Positions 9,938 through 20,612 of a DNA stretch of 64,000 bases are shown piece after piece (position 1 is the stretch's first letter; each line of letters opens with the position of its first letter). Position numbers and translations under genes: made by a program. Origin of the DNA: Loripinus fragilis (taxonomy: Eukaryota; Mollusca; Bivalvia; Lucinida; Lucinidae). The stretch spans positions 77,951,018 to 78,015,017 of the forward strand of contig OZ026516.1 in NCBI GenBank assembly GCA_964019695.1. The letters are read 5' to 3'. The notes beneath the pieces were generated by a model, which saw nothing but the letters and a program-made list of their open reading frames with translations, had not been told where the DNA came from and did no database searches.

Positions 9938-10562
9938 GAAGTATTTCAATCTTTATGTACTGATACAATAACTTTAGAAAGTTTCAAAGATTCTTCAGAC
10001 CCTTTGTCTGATTTCACCTCTTCCCTTATTGATATATCTTCTAAATGTATACCTAAGACCACGACAAATCCAACAAAAAGTAATCCATGGTACAATGATG
10101 AATGTAAAGAAGCTATTAAAACGAGGAAAAAAGCTCTAAATAAATTCAAAAATATCCAACTAAGGACAATTTAAATGAAGTAAAAGTATTTAGAGCAAAG
10201 GCTCGCAGAACAATTAAGATATCGAAACGAAAGTCATGGCGTTCTTACGTTTCAAAAATTAATCACAAAACCCCTATAAAAAAGTTTGGGATATGATAAG
10301 AAAAATATCTGGTAAGACAAAGTCACCCAGCTACACCCATTTAAACCATCCCGTTGCAGAAACAAAATCAACAACTAAATTTGATATAGCTGAAACCTTA
10401 GGAGAAACATTTCTTAACAATTCATGTTCAAGAAATTACTCTGAAAAATTTCAAAAAGTTAAAGCAATACAAGAAAAAATAAAACTTAATTTCAAGTCTG
10501 CAAATACTGAGGAATATAATAATCTTTTGAATTTTGATGAACTTTTGGATGCAATTACATGA
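9938..10562 (+). pseudogene. ORF2 part 2: endonuclease-RT linker
   Basis: After the TAG the same frame continues (EVFQSLCTDT, then NPWYNDECKEAIKTRKKALN) to a stop at about 10174. A frameshift leads to AKARRTIKISKRKSWRSYVS and then KVWDMIRKISGKTKSPS, ending FDELLDAIT at 10562. The WYNDEC and SWRSYVS type blocks are typical of the segment between endonuclease and RT in this retrotransposon group. This segment is absent from the minus-strand element at 5431/4018. Confidence 0.75.
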
Positions 10563-11663
10563 TTCTGCAACTGGACCGGATGAAATACATTATCAAATGC
10601 TTAAACATCTCCCAGAGAGTTCCCTCCAAGCTCTTTCAGGTATATTTAACCATATATGGACTACTGGTGATTTTCCTGAAGACTGGCGATTAGCCACTGT
10701 AATACCTATACCCAAACCAGGGAAAGATTACGCTGAGCCAACCAATTATAGACCTATAGCTTTTACAAGTTGTCTTTGTAAAACGTTGGAAAGGATGATT
10801 AATAAAAGGTTGATTTGGTATTTAGAATCCAACAATCTTTTGTCACTGTATCAGTCGGGTTTCAGAGCTGGCCGTAGTACAAATGATAATTTATTTAGAT
10901 TGGAAACTTTCATACGTGATGCCTTTGTTAAAAAGGAACACGTTGTAGCTGTCTTTTTTGACTTGGAAAAAGCATATGATACCACATGGAAATATGGCAT
11001 TATGAAAGATATTCATAAACTAGGACTAAGAGGTAGACTACCTATTTTATTGAAAGCTTCCTTGCTGATCGCACAATGCAGGTGAGGGTGGGATCCACTC
11101 TTTCTGATTTATATGATCAGGAGCAGGGGGTCCCACAGGGTGGTGTATTATCTACAACTCTTTTTAATATTAAAATCAATGATATTGTTAAATGCCTAGA
11201 TAATTTAACAGATTGCTCTCTCTATGTTGATGATTTTTGTATTTGCTTTCGATCAAAAAGTATGTGAACAATTGAAAGGCATCTACAGCAAAACTTAAAC
11301 AAGATAGAACATTGGGCCACTAACAATGGCTTTAAATTTTCCAAGTCAAAAACACAGTGTGTACATTGCTGTCAGTTGCGAAAGCAACATGATGATCCAG
11401 TTCTTACATTATATGGATCGCCTATTCCTGTTGTACAGGAATACAAATATCTTGGTTTGATATTTGACAAAAAGCTTAGTTTTATATCGCATATTAAACA
11501 CTTGAAGGCAAAGTGCCTTAAATCCTTGAAGATATTGAAAGTTTTATCTCACACTACTTGGGGTGCAGATCGAACAACACTCTTACAATTATATCAATCT
11601 TTGATACGTTCAAAACTAGACTATGGATCCATGTTTATGGATCGGCAAGATAATCTTACTTAG
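10560..11663 (+). pseudogene. ORF2 part 3: reverse transcriptase
   Basis: Broken into three or more frames but otherwise complete. HDSATGPDEIHYQML and PIPKPGKDYAEPTNYRPIAF are the fingers. SGFRAGRSTNDNLFRLETF follows, then motif A FFDLEKAYD at about 10953-10980. A frameshift near 11070 leads to motif B PQGGVLSTTLF (11132-11165) and motif C YVDDF (11223-11237) with both catalytic Asp intact. A TGA at 11266-11268 interrupts KSM/TIERHL. The thumb resumes with SKSKTQCVH, YKYLGLIFDKKLSF and RSKLDYGS to 11663. The catalytic motifs read correctly in pieces, but frameshifts at about 10560, 11070 and 11660 prevent one protein. Confidence 0.88.
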
Positions 11664-11665
11664 CT

Positions 11666-12907
11666 ATGCTTGACCCTATCCATCATCAAGGTCTTAGATT
11701 AGCCTTAGGAGCATTTAGAACATTATCTACTGCAAGTCTTTATGTTGAGGCAGATGAGCCATCTTTAAATACACGCAGAGAAAAACTTTCTTTACAATAT
11801 GATATTAGAATTGCTGAAAATAATTCAAATCCAGCTCATGATGTGACCTTTCAGCCAAAATACACAGATCTTTATGAAAGCAAACCAAATTATATTAACT
11901 CTTTTGGCGTCAGAACTTTACCAGTCCTGGAATCTGCAAACATTAACTTTAAAAACATAGATAAAACTTTTACACCAAATGTACCAGCATGGTGTATAAA
12001 TAAACCAAAACTTCTCTTCGATTTACACTCTAGTAAGAAGTCAGAAACCAGTCCTATTATCATGAAATCTTATTTCCAAGAGCTAAAATCACATTACATG
12101 GACTATAACCATATTTATACAGATGGTTCGAAAGATGATATGAAAGTAGGATGCGCAGTAGTATCTGACGACTACTCTGAAACTATGCGAATTCCAGATA
12201 GGTCTTCAATTTTTACAGCAGAAGCAAAAGCTATCGATTTAGCATTAGATCTTATTGCCGATTGTGAAACTTCAAATAAATTTGTTATATTTTCAGATTC
12301 CCTTTCAGTTTTAAAATCTTTAGATCATACATCTTCAAAAAATCCCCAAATTAAAAAACTACTTGAAAAACATCATGATTTGTCAGAATTTAATGAAATA
12401 GTTTACTGTTGGATCCCTAGCCACATTGGCATTGCTGGCAATGAAAGTGTGGATCAAAAAGCAAAAGATTCATTGAATTTACACCCTACAGACTTTTCAA
12501 TACCTTATGCAAATTTTAAATCTTTTATCAATAGGTACATTTTTAACAAATGGCAAATTTTATGGAATAACAGTGTTGGTAATAAACTCTTTGAGATTAA
12601 ACCTGTCATTGAACAATCTCAGCCAGTAGTACAAAATGTCAGACAAGAAGAAGTTGTCCTTGCTCGTTTACGTATTGGTCATACAAGGATCACACACTCA
12701 TATCTTTTAAAACGAGAGGAGCCACCGTATTGTTTTGGATGCGATACACTCTTTACAGTCCACCATTTTCTACTTGAATGTGGTGATTTTTCTCATATAA
12801 GAAACAAATATTTTCATGTTGATACAATCAAACAATTCTTTAATGATGTACCTATTGATAATGTCTTCTTATTCTTAAAAGAGATTAATCTTTTTAACAA
12901 ATTGTAG
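11666..12907 (+). pseudogene. ORF2 part 4: connector, RNase H and terminal zinc motif
   Basis: The longest open frame in the window (413 aa), cut off from the RT by a frameshift at about 11660. It begins MLDPIHHQGLRLALGAF and runs through a connector to RNase H with D153 (YTDGSK), E186 (FTAEAKA), D211 (FSDSLSV) and D263 (HIGIAGNESVD), the full acidic set. It then has ARLRIGHTRITHSYLL and CFGCDTLFTVHHFLLEC, a Cys/His motif common at the C-terminus of such ORF2 proteins, ending LFNKL. All catalytic residues of this domain remain although the rest of ORF2 is wrecked. The Met at 11666 is not a natural start. Confidence 0.88.
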
Positions 12908-13205
12908 CTAGTTTCCTTTGAACTATTTATTTTTTAACTTGCTTTCAGCATATCATTTCCTTTTTTTGCAGGAGAAGAACATGTATAGTCATCTGATTAG
13001 CCTATTTAGTTGTCAGATATTGTATATGATCTTCGCTGTAAAATGGTTACTATTTTATCGTCTTGGATATACTTATATGTTTAATGTGTTAAATTGTTAA
13101 TATTTTAGCTAATCTATCATAGTTTTAATGTTCATTAATACTTCTCTTACCTAACCTTAATGACGCTAATGACCCAAAAGTGTTGACGCGTCGTTAAACT
13201 CCAAC

Positions 13206-13206
<1 letters not shown>
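12908..13206 (+). other. 3' UTR of the long non-LTR element
   Basis: Noncoding sequence after the ORF2 stop. It shares the boxes GACGCTAATGACCC and GACGCGTCGTTAA with the tails at 5352-5386 and, in complement, 1228-1262. These boxes are the likely recognition region for the element's own RT. Confidence 0.7.

Positions 13207-13264
<58 letters not shown>
13207..13264 (+). repeat. (CAT)n microsatellite tail
   Basis: About 19 CAT repeats directly after the non-LTR 3' UTR and directly before the gag pseudogene. The related copies at 5386 and 1217 end in CAAA instead, so the tail differs between otherwise related elements. Confidence 0.95.
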
Positions 13265-13266
13265 GC

Positions 13267-14590
13267 CCATGACCTCCTCTTTATTTTTTCAGCAAACACA
13301 GAAAATGGTTTCTTTTCAGCTTGTTTTGCTTTTGGTGCTTCTTCTTTTTCTTTCTGTGCTTGTTGTTTAAGATATAGCTGTCGTCTTTCTTCTTTTTGTT
13401 TTTGTTTGAGTTTATCTTTCTATTCGTTTCTCTTCTTTTCCTCATCTTTCCTCATCATTTCTAAGGACGTCGCCTTAAGGGCTGACCCTGGATAAGATAA
13501 GTTATTTTTCCTGGATGAGGAGATGAGTTACTTTTTCTTGTGTAGCTTCTTGCGTTTTCTCTGTTGCTTTTTGTTTTTTGTATCCAGTAATGCTGTCATC
13601 TGTCTGTGTGCTTTTGTCGTCAGTTTGTATAGATTTGTTGCAAGTGCCTGGTTTTACAGCACTTGCATAGGTTTGACATGTGTCAAAATTGCTGGTATTG
13701 TTTACGAGCATCAGGAAATGATATGTTGTTTTAACATTTTATTTTAAGTATTTTCTTCTCTTTCTCCCATTGTGGGCAGCAGGGTGATCACCTGAGCAGT
13801 TGACACATTCCGCTGGTTTGTCACACACATGCCAGATGGTCCACAATGTCCTGGCTTACCGCAGTAGCAGCATACAGCATGTCTACCACATTTATTTTCG
13901 TGGTGACCAAACAATTGACAATTGTTACACAGAAGTGGGTTTGGTATATAGACATCTACTTTCACTTGTATAAAGCCTATTTTTAACAACTGTATGTAAG
14001 TTAGGTGAATTAAATGTAAGAACAAATGTGTTAGTTGGTTTTATGATAACATCAAGGCGTACAGTGATTCTACGTACACCCGTAACTCCCAGTTCAGCCT
14101 TGCCTTCCTTGAAATCATCGTTTGTCACTCTGTTCAAAGCTGGACAACGAATAATACCCTTAGATGTATTAGGATGAATGGGGCTAACGGAGCATTTTAG
14201 ACCAGAACGTCTTCATCTGTAGAAAACTTTTTTCGTGTGATATTTTAGCACACTGTTTCAAAAGATCACCAGACCTTAGGTTTTTATGCTCTTTGGTTCT
14301 CCTGCAATGCTCACTATTGTTTTATGTACAACAAACGGAGAAAGAGAAGAAATAGTCTCTCCTTCTTTTTCTGAATGGATTATTAAAAATCTGGGTACAT
14401 AAGGTGTTTTGTTGAGGTAGACAAACTTGATTTAGCTGGTTGAGAGGCTGGGTACGATTTTTCAAAGTCAGTATCTGAATTTGCTATGTGACATTTTTTT
14501 GCTGAATGTTTAGCCATGGAGTTTAGTTGAAAGATTCATCCTCCATGCTCCACATCCACCGTGGAGCCCAACAAGGGAGCATATTAATGG
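13267..14590 (-). pseudogene. Gag-like ORF1 pseudogene of a second non-LTR family
   Basis: Read on the minus strand from a leader piece (14580-14561) and an ATG near 14519 (MAKHSAKKCHIANSD) down to 13267. Order: MYPDF, then EGETISSLSPFVVHKT (shifted frame), EPKSIK, RITVRLDVIIKPTNTFVLTF, VKVDVYIPNPLLC, and zinc knuckles CNNCQLFGHHENKC and CCYCGKPGHCGPSGMC. A third knuckle is recoverable only in another frame. A YASAVK segment, a KSTQTDD segment and a Lys/Glu/Gln-rich tail to PFSVFAEKIKR follow. At least four frame changes and several stops are present. It resembles the ORF1 at 7814-9153 but is a distinct family. No ORF2 follows; the (CAT)n end of the plus-strand element cuts it. Confidence 0.8.
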
Positions 14591-14756
14591 AGTGGATTTC
14601 CGACCTCCAGTGCTAGAGATACATAGAAGGTATACTTGCACAAATAGAATCTGCACAATTGATCCGTTTAGCCACTGCCTTCCAGGATTATTTTTAAAAA
14701 AGGAAGAAAATATAAGATATTGGACACATGGTTGACATCAGAATGATACTATAGAA
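14591..14756. other. Spacer, possible 5' leader of the minus-strand gag element
   Basis: Short noncoding stretch between the gag leader and the Penelope-associated inverted pieces. No motif was recognised. Confidence 0.4.
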
Positions 14757-16360
14757 CGAAGATATAAGAAGTATTTTTTTCATTTTCATCATCCTGGAGC
14801 TCAGCATGACAAAGCCGATTAGAAACACTGGGCCATGTTTCCACTACCAGAGGAGCAAGTATTACAATCAATACCATCCCCAGTGTGAAGTGTGCCCCAG
14901 ATACCATGGCAAGGTGGTAAAGTCGCTCCGGGGCAAGGAACAAAAAACAGGATCTGGGCACCTGTTTTTGCTTGACAAGTTGGCTTCCTATGGGCACTCA
15001 TTGTGCTTCCCTTGTTGCCGATTTATTCCTGTTTTGTTATTTAGAGGAATTTATGATGTCTCTTTCTGATGATAAGCAGGCTGATGTTATTGATGCGTTT
15101 AACACTACTACCAGATATTTTGGCGGTATTTTAAACATTAATTATGTTTATTTTGACAATATGGTAAGTCAAGTATACCTTTCTGAGCTCCAACTTAATA
15201 AAGTCAATACCGAAGCCGCATTTTTCAGACTTGCATTTGTCAATTTTTAATGATATTGTTTCTACCAAAAATTATGATAAACGTGATCACTTTGATTTTC
15301 AAATTGTCAATTTCCCAGTTTTAGATGGTGTTGTTCCTCGCTCTACATCCTATAGAGTCTATATATCTCAGCCCATTCGTTGAACTAGAGCATCTAGCTA
15401 TGTTACTGACTTCAACACTCGCAAAAAAATTGTTAACTCAGAAACTTCTTAAATAAGGCTATCCGTATCATAAACTTCGCAAAACCTTTTCTAAATTTTA
15501 TAGACGATATTTTGATTTGATATCTAAATTCCAAGTTGGACTTAAATCCCTCTTGTGCCAAGGACTTTCGGAACCTGAATTCTATGGTGACTTTGTGTAT
15601 AAATTGAAGAAAATTGTTGGCTCTAATAATTTTTCAGCGCAGTTCATTAAAATAATTTCCCATTATAAAAAGATTGGCTATGACATTAAAGTATTGCAAC
15701 AGACTGCATGCTTGGTGGTCAACCCAATCACGGTTGGCAACTTTGCTTTCCTCTTTAATTGAACGCCGATGGGTTGGACTTCGGACTCTATGACGGTTCC
15801 GATTTGAAGACTTATCTATTGATGAGATGGTAGGGGCCTGATGCTTTGGCTGTTCGTCAGGCCCACCCGGGTTTATCTGTTGGATTTCTTTTGCTCTGGT
15901 ATTCAGCTTTATTTACTGTTGAGTCCTTATGTTAGCTTTATCTCCTAGTTATATCTTGATTTATATGTTGTAGAAGATGATACATTGATAAGTTAGGGGT
16001 CTGTCATGCAAACCAAATATCTTTGTGTTTTGATCCGCATCTGAATTAAGGGTGAGGTTGGCGCCGTGAAACCGGTTTAAGCCATCCAGTCAAATATTTT
16101 ACTGACCGTTCCAAGGCGGTACTTCTTTTGTGGATCTTTTAAGTTTTTCTGTCTTGTGTTTGCTATGCCTTTGTGCGCGTCTGTTTATATGTGCCTTGTG
16201 GTCACCTGCTCTGAAAAGGGTGATCTCTTGGCCCTCGTCTGTGGTGTCTAACTGTGAGTTTGTCACTTTCCCATTGGTATCCTGGGTCAGGCGTGGTACT
16301 TGATTGTATCGATTCCTGATCTTAGCACCCTCATTTACTTTAATAAGGTCAACCATAAAA
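14757..16360 (+). mobile_element. Penelope-like element, 5'-truncated and decayed, with 3' region
   Basis: Composed of a flank-derived leader (14757-14945), an RT pseudogene (about 14970-15770), a conserved post-ORF segment, and a 3' tail (16185-16355). The tail contains CCTTGTGGTCACCTGCT, GGTGTCTAACTGTGAGTTTG and TATCCTGGGTCAGG, and recurs at 29088-29250. Related flank pieces occur in altered order and orientation at 16682-17092. Such tandem or inverted partial copies are common for Penelope-like insertions. No hammerhead ribozyme core (CTGATGA with GAAA) was noticed by eye. Confidence 0.65.
14970..15770 (+). pseudogene. Penelope-like reverse transcriptase pseudogene
   Basis: Begins inside the RT at LPMGTHCASLVADLFLFCY (14984 onward; compare IPMGTNCAPLVADLFLFCY in the fragment at 1-900). 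It continues through AFNTTTRYFGGILNI, where the YxDD catalytic box has become YFGG, and LSELQLNKVNTEAAF. A frameshift near 15240 leads to KNYDKRDHFDFQIVNFPVLD and SYRVYISQPIR, then TGA at 15379-15381. A further shifted part (15517-15762) gives LISKFQVGLKSLL, GLSEPEFYGDFVYKLKKIVG and ACLVVNPITVGNFAFLFN, the family C-terminus. The N-terminal third, including motif A, is missing and replaced by flank-type repeat. Catalysis is impossible. Confidence 0.78.
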
Positions 16361-17100
16361 GTGCCAAAAGAGGTATTCCATGTATAGAATGTGTCCTGGA
16401 AGAATTGTAAAAAAACAAAATCTCAAAACTCACAGCCGATTAAAGTTCTTAGATACTCTAAGTATATGTCGCCATTAAAAAATAAAATTTGATGTTCATG
16501 AACATTGCTTCTAAACTGAATGCTTTATTTGGTAATGGAACACACCCAAATTATTTATGTACAATTTATAATAAGTTTTAGCAGAAAAACTCGGCTCTTT
16601 AAGAGAAATCGTTTTGGAATGATTCAGGACATTTTGTTTCAGACAGCATTTTGATACAATCAGATACTCCAGAGCGACCATCAACCTTGTCGTGGTCTTT
16701 GAGGCAAACTTCACACTTGGGGACGATATTGATTATTATACTTGTCCCCTTTTGAGAGTGCTAAGAATAGGCCACCACCAGTTTGCCGTGGGTGGTTTTC
16801 TCTGTAAGGGGATGGCCTGGAGAATGAGAGCAAGCAGATTTTGGATTAAAAACTCTGTATGACTCAACGCGTCTCTTCGGCCTCTTTGACGGGGTAGACG
16901 GAGTTAAGGCATGGCTCGGTGTTCCATATCTATAGGCTTTGTCATGCTAAGCCCCAGGAAGCTGAAAATGTAAAAAAAATACTTCTTATATCTTCATTCT
17001 CCTCAGAATGACCCTACCACCTTGCCGTGGTCTCGGGGGCACACTTCACACTTGCGGATGATATTGATTGTAATATTTGTCCCATTTTGTGAAAAAATAT
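16361..17100. repeat. Rearranged Penelope-associated flank repeats
   Basis: Bases 16682-16750 and 17016-17092 are two direct copies of one motif (CCTTGCCGTGGT, CACACTTCACACTTG, GATATTGATTGTAATA, TTGTCCC). The complement lies at 14854-14918. Bases 16937-17001 (GGCTTTGTCATGCTAAG to TACTTCTTATATCTTC) are the complement of 14757-14816. The two modules are in permuted order relative to a simple inverted repeat. No coding content. Confidence 0.65.
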
Positions 17101-17219
17101 AAAAGGTGTTCAAGTAAAACGTATCATGACAAATAATGAACATATGTATCATGCATACTAAACATTTACTAAACAAATTGAACAATATTTATTTTTTATT
17201 ACAGTAGTGACTTAGTGAA

Positions 17220-17550
17220 TGATGAGACGATAACCTTTGAGACACGCTGGGTGAACTTTAGAGAAAAAACATTTGCAAGAACATGAACAACAATTATCTG
17301 ACTACAATATTAAGAAGTATTTTGACCCAAATATATGTATTTCTGGTATTATTTTCAATTTTTCAATTTGACCTTGAACATTTTACCAGCGAAAATTCTA
17401 AATATATATTTTTCCACCAGAAATTTGTGCATTTTTGCGAAAAATAGTTCTATATATTGTAGTCTGATAATTGTAGTTCATGTTCATGCAACTGTTTTTT
17501 TTTCTTAAGTTAACCCAACGTGTCACAATATTGCAAACGGTATCAAACCA
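17220..17550. repeat. Foldback element with arms of about 90-100 bp
   Basis: Left arm 17228-17315 (GATAACCTTTG, GACACGCTGGGTGAACTT, AACATGAACAACAATTATC, GACTACAATATTA) is complementary to right arm 17443-17545. The pairing is imperfect, with small indels. The loop is about 125 bp of AT-rich DNA that is itself weakly self-complementary. No coding sequence and no clear target duplication. It may be a decayed nonautonomous DNA element. Confidence 0.65.
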
Positions 17551-18327
17551 GGAAGTAGCTCCAAAAATACTGATTACAAGCATGCTGCAGATTGCTCAAA
17601 AGCTGTAGGTTGGGGCGTAAAGTGATCTATGTGAGATGTATAAATTGTTCATACAACAATGTGGCCAAAGGTATCCGTCTCCTTGATAAAAAGGCATTTT
17701 TGTTTATACAGGAAAAATTTCATGCAAGTAAGAGCTTTTGAAAGATATATTCCCTTATCCTACAAAAAAAGATTCAATGAAAAACATGACATTTCCAATA
17801 TATACCAGTATATATAAAGCTCCAAATATCAAGGGAGCGATTCAAGGCCACTTGACCCTCTTGTTTTATATAGCTATAATTATTTATTTAGTTTCTTGTT
17901 GTTTGAAACATTTAAATGGTGTTTTTATAATCTACAATGCGCATGTCAAGTTTAGCCACGAAGTCACTTCACAAAACATATAGATCGGAGGCAATGAAAA
18001 CATACAACGGCAGAAGATTAAGCGTGCAATATCAGGGGCAGATCCAGGATTTCTGGAAAGGGGGTTCATATGTTAAATGGTGTGGGAGTTCGATTACTGA
18101 TTTTATCTCATTTTTCTTAAATATCCCATGAAATTAAAATAATTTGGTCTCAGTGATAGGTTATTTAAGAAGGGAGGGTTTTCAGGCGAGCCCCTGAACT
18201 CCCTCTGCATCCGCCACTGAATTTCGAATTAGCTACGTGCAGATATAATAAGATATCAAGTAATTTCAGCGACTTTTTTGCACATTTTAACCATTTAATT
18301 ATTGGGGATGGTCTACAGTAGATAATG
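17551..18327. other. Noncoding spacer
   Basis: AT-rich sequence. Short open frames are unsupported. No repeat was recognised. Confidence 0.4.
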
Positions 18328-18750
18328 CTCGTGGATCCACGTTCATACGGACAAACAATGGTTTAACTGATTCAGACCGACCTCTAAACACTGCCTAGCT
18401 CGTGGATCCGCGTTCATGCGGACAAACCATGGTCTAACTAATTCAGATCAACCTCTGAACACTTAACTAGCTCGTGGATACACGTTCATGTGGTTAAACC
18501 ATGGCCTAACTAATTCAGATCAACCTCTGAACACTTAACTAGCTCGTGGATACACGTTCATGTGGTTAAACCATGGCCTAACTAATTCAGATCAACCTCT
18601 GAACACTGAACTAGCTCGTGGATACACGTTCATGAATACGGACAAACCATTGTCCAACTAATGATTGTCTAACTGTACGGGAGATAAAGCTCATGGGTCC
18701 ACGTTCATGTGGTAACAAATACAGATCAACCTCTGAAGACTGAACTATTG
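18328..18750 (+). repeat. 71-72-bp minisatellite, about six units
   Basis: Units start with CTCGTGGAT at 18328, 18399, 18471, 18543 and 18615; a diverged sixth starts CTCATGGGTCC at 18690. Each carries CACGTTCATG, a TAACTAATTCAGATCAACC block and CTCTGAACACT. The first unit contains the perfect palindrome CGTGGATCCACG. Confidence 0.9.
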
Positions 18751-19021
18751 ATATATTTAAGACAAGCAATGATCAATACGTCATTGTCTTCTAGTATGAT
18801 TTATTGATGAGTTGTTACTCAGGCAGGTAATGATCCGTTCTATTACTAGCAAGGCGAATGCCACTGATACATGTATGTATAGTTGTGATAGTAATGACAT
18901 TTGTTTGGTATGGGATATTCCAGTATTTTGCTTTCTCTGTATACATGCTAGGACGACAGCGAGGAAGTAAGAAATTAAGGTAAAGGGGGTACAAATAAGA
19001 TAATTGTTGTTATTGCATTAG

Positions 19022-19215
19022 AACATTGGATAGGCGGCAATCGAAAACGCTCTTAATAATCGACGAACGCGGATCAAAAATCGCTAGAAACAGTCTTTTA
19101 GATTGCCATTTGTCACCAGTCGGGCGACAAAGGGCAATCGAAAACTCCGTTTCTTACTATTTTGATCTGCGTTCGCAATAGTATTAACGTTTTCGATTGC
19201 CGCCTATCCGTTGTG
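19022..19215. mobile_element. 194-bp foldback/MITE-like element with ATTAG target duplication
   Basis: Terminal inverted repeats of about 58 bp. The left starts AACATTGGATAGGCGGCAAT; the complement of the right starts CACAACGGATAGGCGGCAAT. Both continue through CGAAAACG and a GCGGATCAAAA / GCAGATCAAAA segment. The direct repeat ATTAG flanks it (19017-19021 and 19216-19220). An inner hairpin pairs GATTGCCATTTGTC (19099-19112) with GACAAAGGGCAATC (about 19126-19139). No coding capacity. Superfamily not assigned. Confidence 0.8.
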
Positions 19216-19339
19216 ATTAGGTTAGTCACTCGACAAACATGCAAGTACTATCTAGTGGAACAATAGGATCAAGAAACACAGGGTAATGATTTGGCCAGTT
19301 TCTCTTGTTGTTGATTTATTATGCATTGTTGCTTCCATT

Positions 19340-19535
19340 GTTTGGTCCTTATTTTGTTATTCTGTACTTTGTGTCCTAATTTTGCAATCATCTTGATATA
19401 GAGAAGAGAGTTGGTTGCTTACTTAAACTGTCTTCCTGATGTCTTGTGACAGTAGGTGTTCTGTGGCTCTTCCTCAATGTGCCGTGGGTTTGTCTGTGGT
19501 ATAATCTGACCACATTCACTTGCTTTTTTGATGTT
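19340..19535 (+). repeat. Diverged partial copy of the 405-bp repeat
   Basis: Matches the right half of the repeat at 2561-2965 and 30274-30678: TTGCAATCATCTTGAT, GAGAGTTGGTTGCTT, TCTTCCTGATGTCTTGTGA and the GCCGTGGGTTTGTCTGTGG segment, then a TCTGACCACATTCACTTGC end. It is more diverged than the other two copies and lacks their left half. Confidence 0.7.
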
Positions 19536-19757
19536 ATACCGGTATTCAATATGATAATCACCTCACATTTCCTTTTCATTTAACTACATGTACATGCTTT
19601 TTGCACGTGTGTTCTGCAACAGTACATTTGCACGGGTCGTTAATACCCAAATCTAGTGCGTGGGTTCAATTAGTGATAGGATTGACAAGAATGGGATCTT
19701 AATGCCCTAAACTTTGAAAGAGTTGAGAGGGCATATTGTATTGGGCTTGTCCGTCCA

Positions 19758-19760
<3 letters not shown>

Positions 19761-19795
<35 letters not shown>
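19761..19795 (+). repeat. (GT)n microsatellite
   Basis: About 17 GT dinucleotides. The short open frame starting in it is a repeat artefact. Confidence 0.97.
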
Positions 19796-19798
<3 letters not shown>

Positions 19799-19799
19799 C

Positions 19800-20612
19800 C
19801 GTTCTTCCGTTCAAAAATTTAATTTAAATCAAGTCAAATTACATCAATTTTATTGGTATAAAGTCCAGTCACAGGACTGTCACCAGTCACATGTATACAA
19901 TTATACAAGAACAATCACAGACTTAATACAAGTACAAATCTTGCCATCGATGAGACTATAAAATAAGAAACAATATGGAAATTAATGTGTGTGTTTAATA
20001 GAACAGACTATTTATACTAGCAATTCCCAATATAAATTTAGCTATTTAAATTTCATAAATGGATTTCTTATAAAAATAACTAACTCATATCTTTTTATTC
20101 TGAAGTATCTCCCTTTGTAGAGTTATGCCCACGTATATCCATTTGGCACTTAGACTCGAGGGGCATTTGGAAAGTTCGTAGCATGGTATCATAACTCCAC
20201 AATGCGTTGATAAAAGGTTACATGTATTAGGTAAAAATTTTGGAAACTAGAATTCAACGGCTACTTGATGGTTTAACTTTTGTCGAAAAAGGTCTTGGCA
20301 TACAGGTGCTGCGCATGCTCACAATGAGTAGCGGTTTACACAAAGCCAATTATTAGGGAAAAACAAAAAAAAACGAAGCCAGGGTAATTGGGGACCTTAC
20401 TTTACGATCATGATTTGACAAATTAATATGACATAAACTTTTTTAATATTAAAATACATTATGCGATCACTGCTAGCATTACTTACACCTTTACATTCGG
20501 AAAATGTTGGCTAATAGAGAAGTGGTAAACTTTTTCAAAAATGGAACTTTTTTCGATTTTTCTTTATACTGTTACTATAAATTGTGTCACTACAGTAGCA
20601 CGAAGATGCCTA
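19800..20612. other. Noncoding spacer
   Basis: AT-rich; no gene or repeat was recognised. Confidence 0.4.

Larger units (their letters stand above)
7190..13264 (+). mobile_element. Nearly full-length RNase H-type non-LTR retrotransposon, inactive
   Basis: The longest element here: a putative 5' UTR (about 7190-7813), gag-like ORF1 (7814-9153), ORF2 with endonuclease, RT and RNase H (9227-12907), a 3' UTR with GACGCTAATGACCC and CGTCGTTAAACTCC boxes (13163-13203), and a (CAT)n tail (13207-13264). Order and content match I/Jockey-like elements; the sub-clade is not determined. Multiple stops and frameshifts, several consistent with C-to-T or G-to-A changes, show it is dead. The 5' edge is uncertain because no target-site duplication could be found. 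The tail abuts a minus-strand gag pseudogene directly, so the element probably landed in, or recombined with, that older copy. Confidence 0.85.

Noticed and set aside
14757..16360. Hammerhead ribozyme or selenocysteine recoding in the Penelope-like element
   Set aside because: No CTGATGA...GAAA core was noticed, and the one in-frame TGA (15379-15381) replaces a position that is Phe in the sister copy and not Cys.
19761..19961. Open frame starting in the GT tract
   Set aside because: Its N-terminus is only the VCVCVC translation of the microsatellite; no domain follows.
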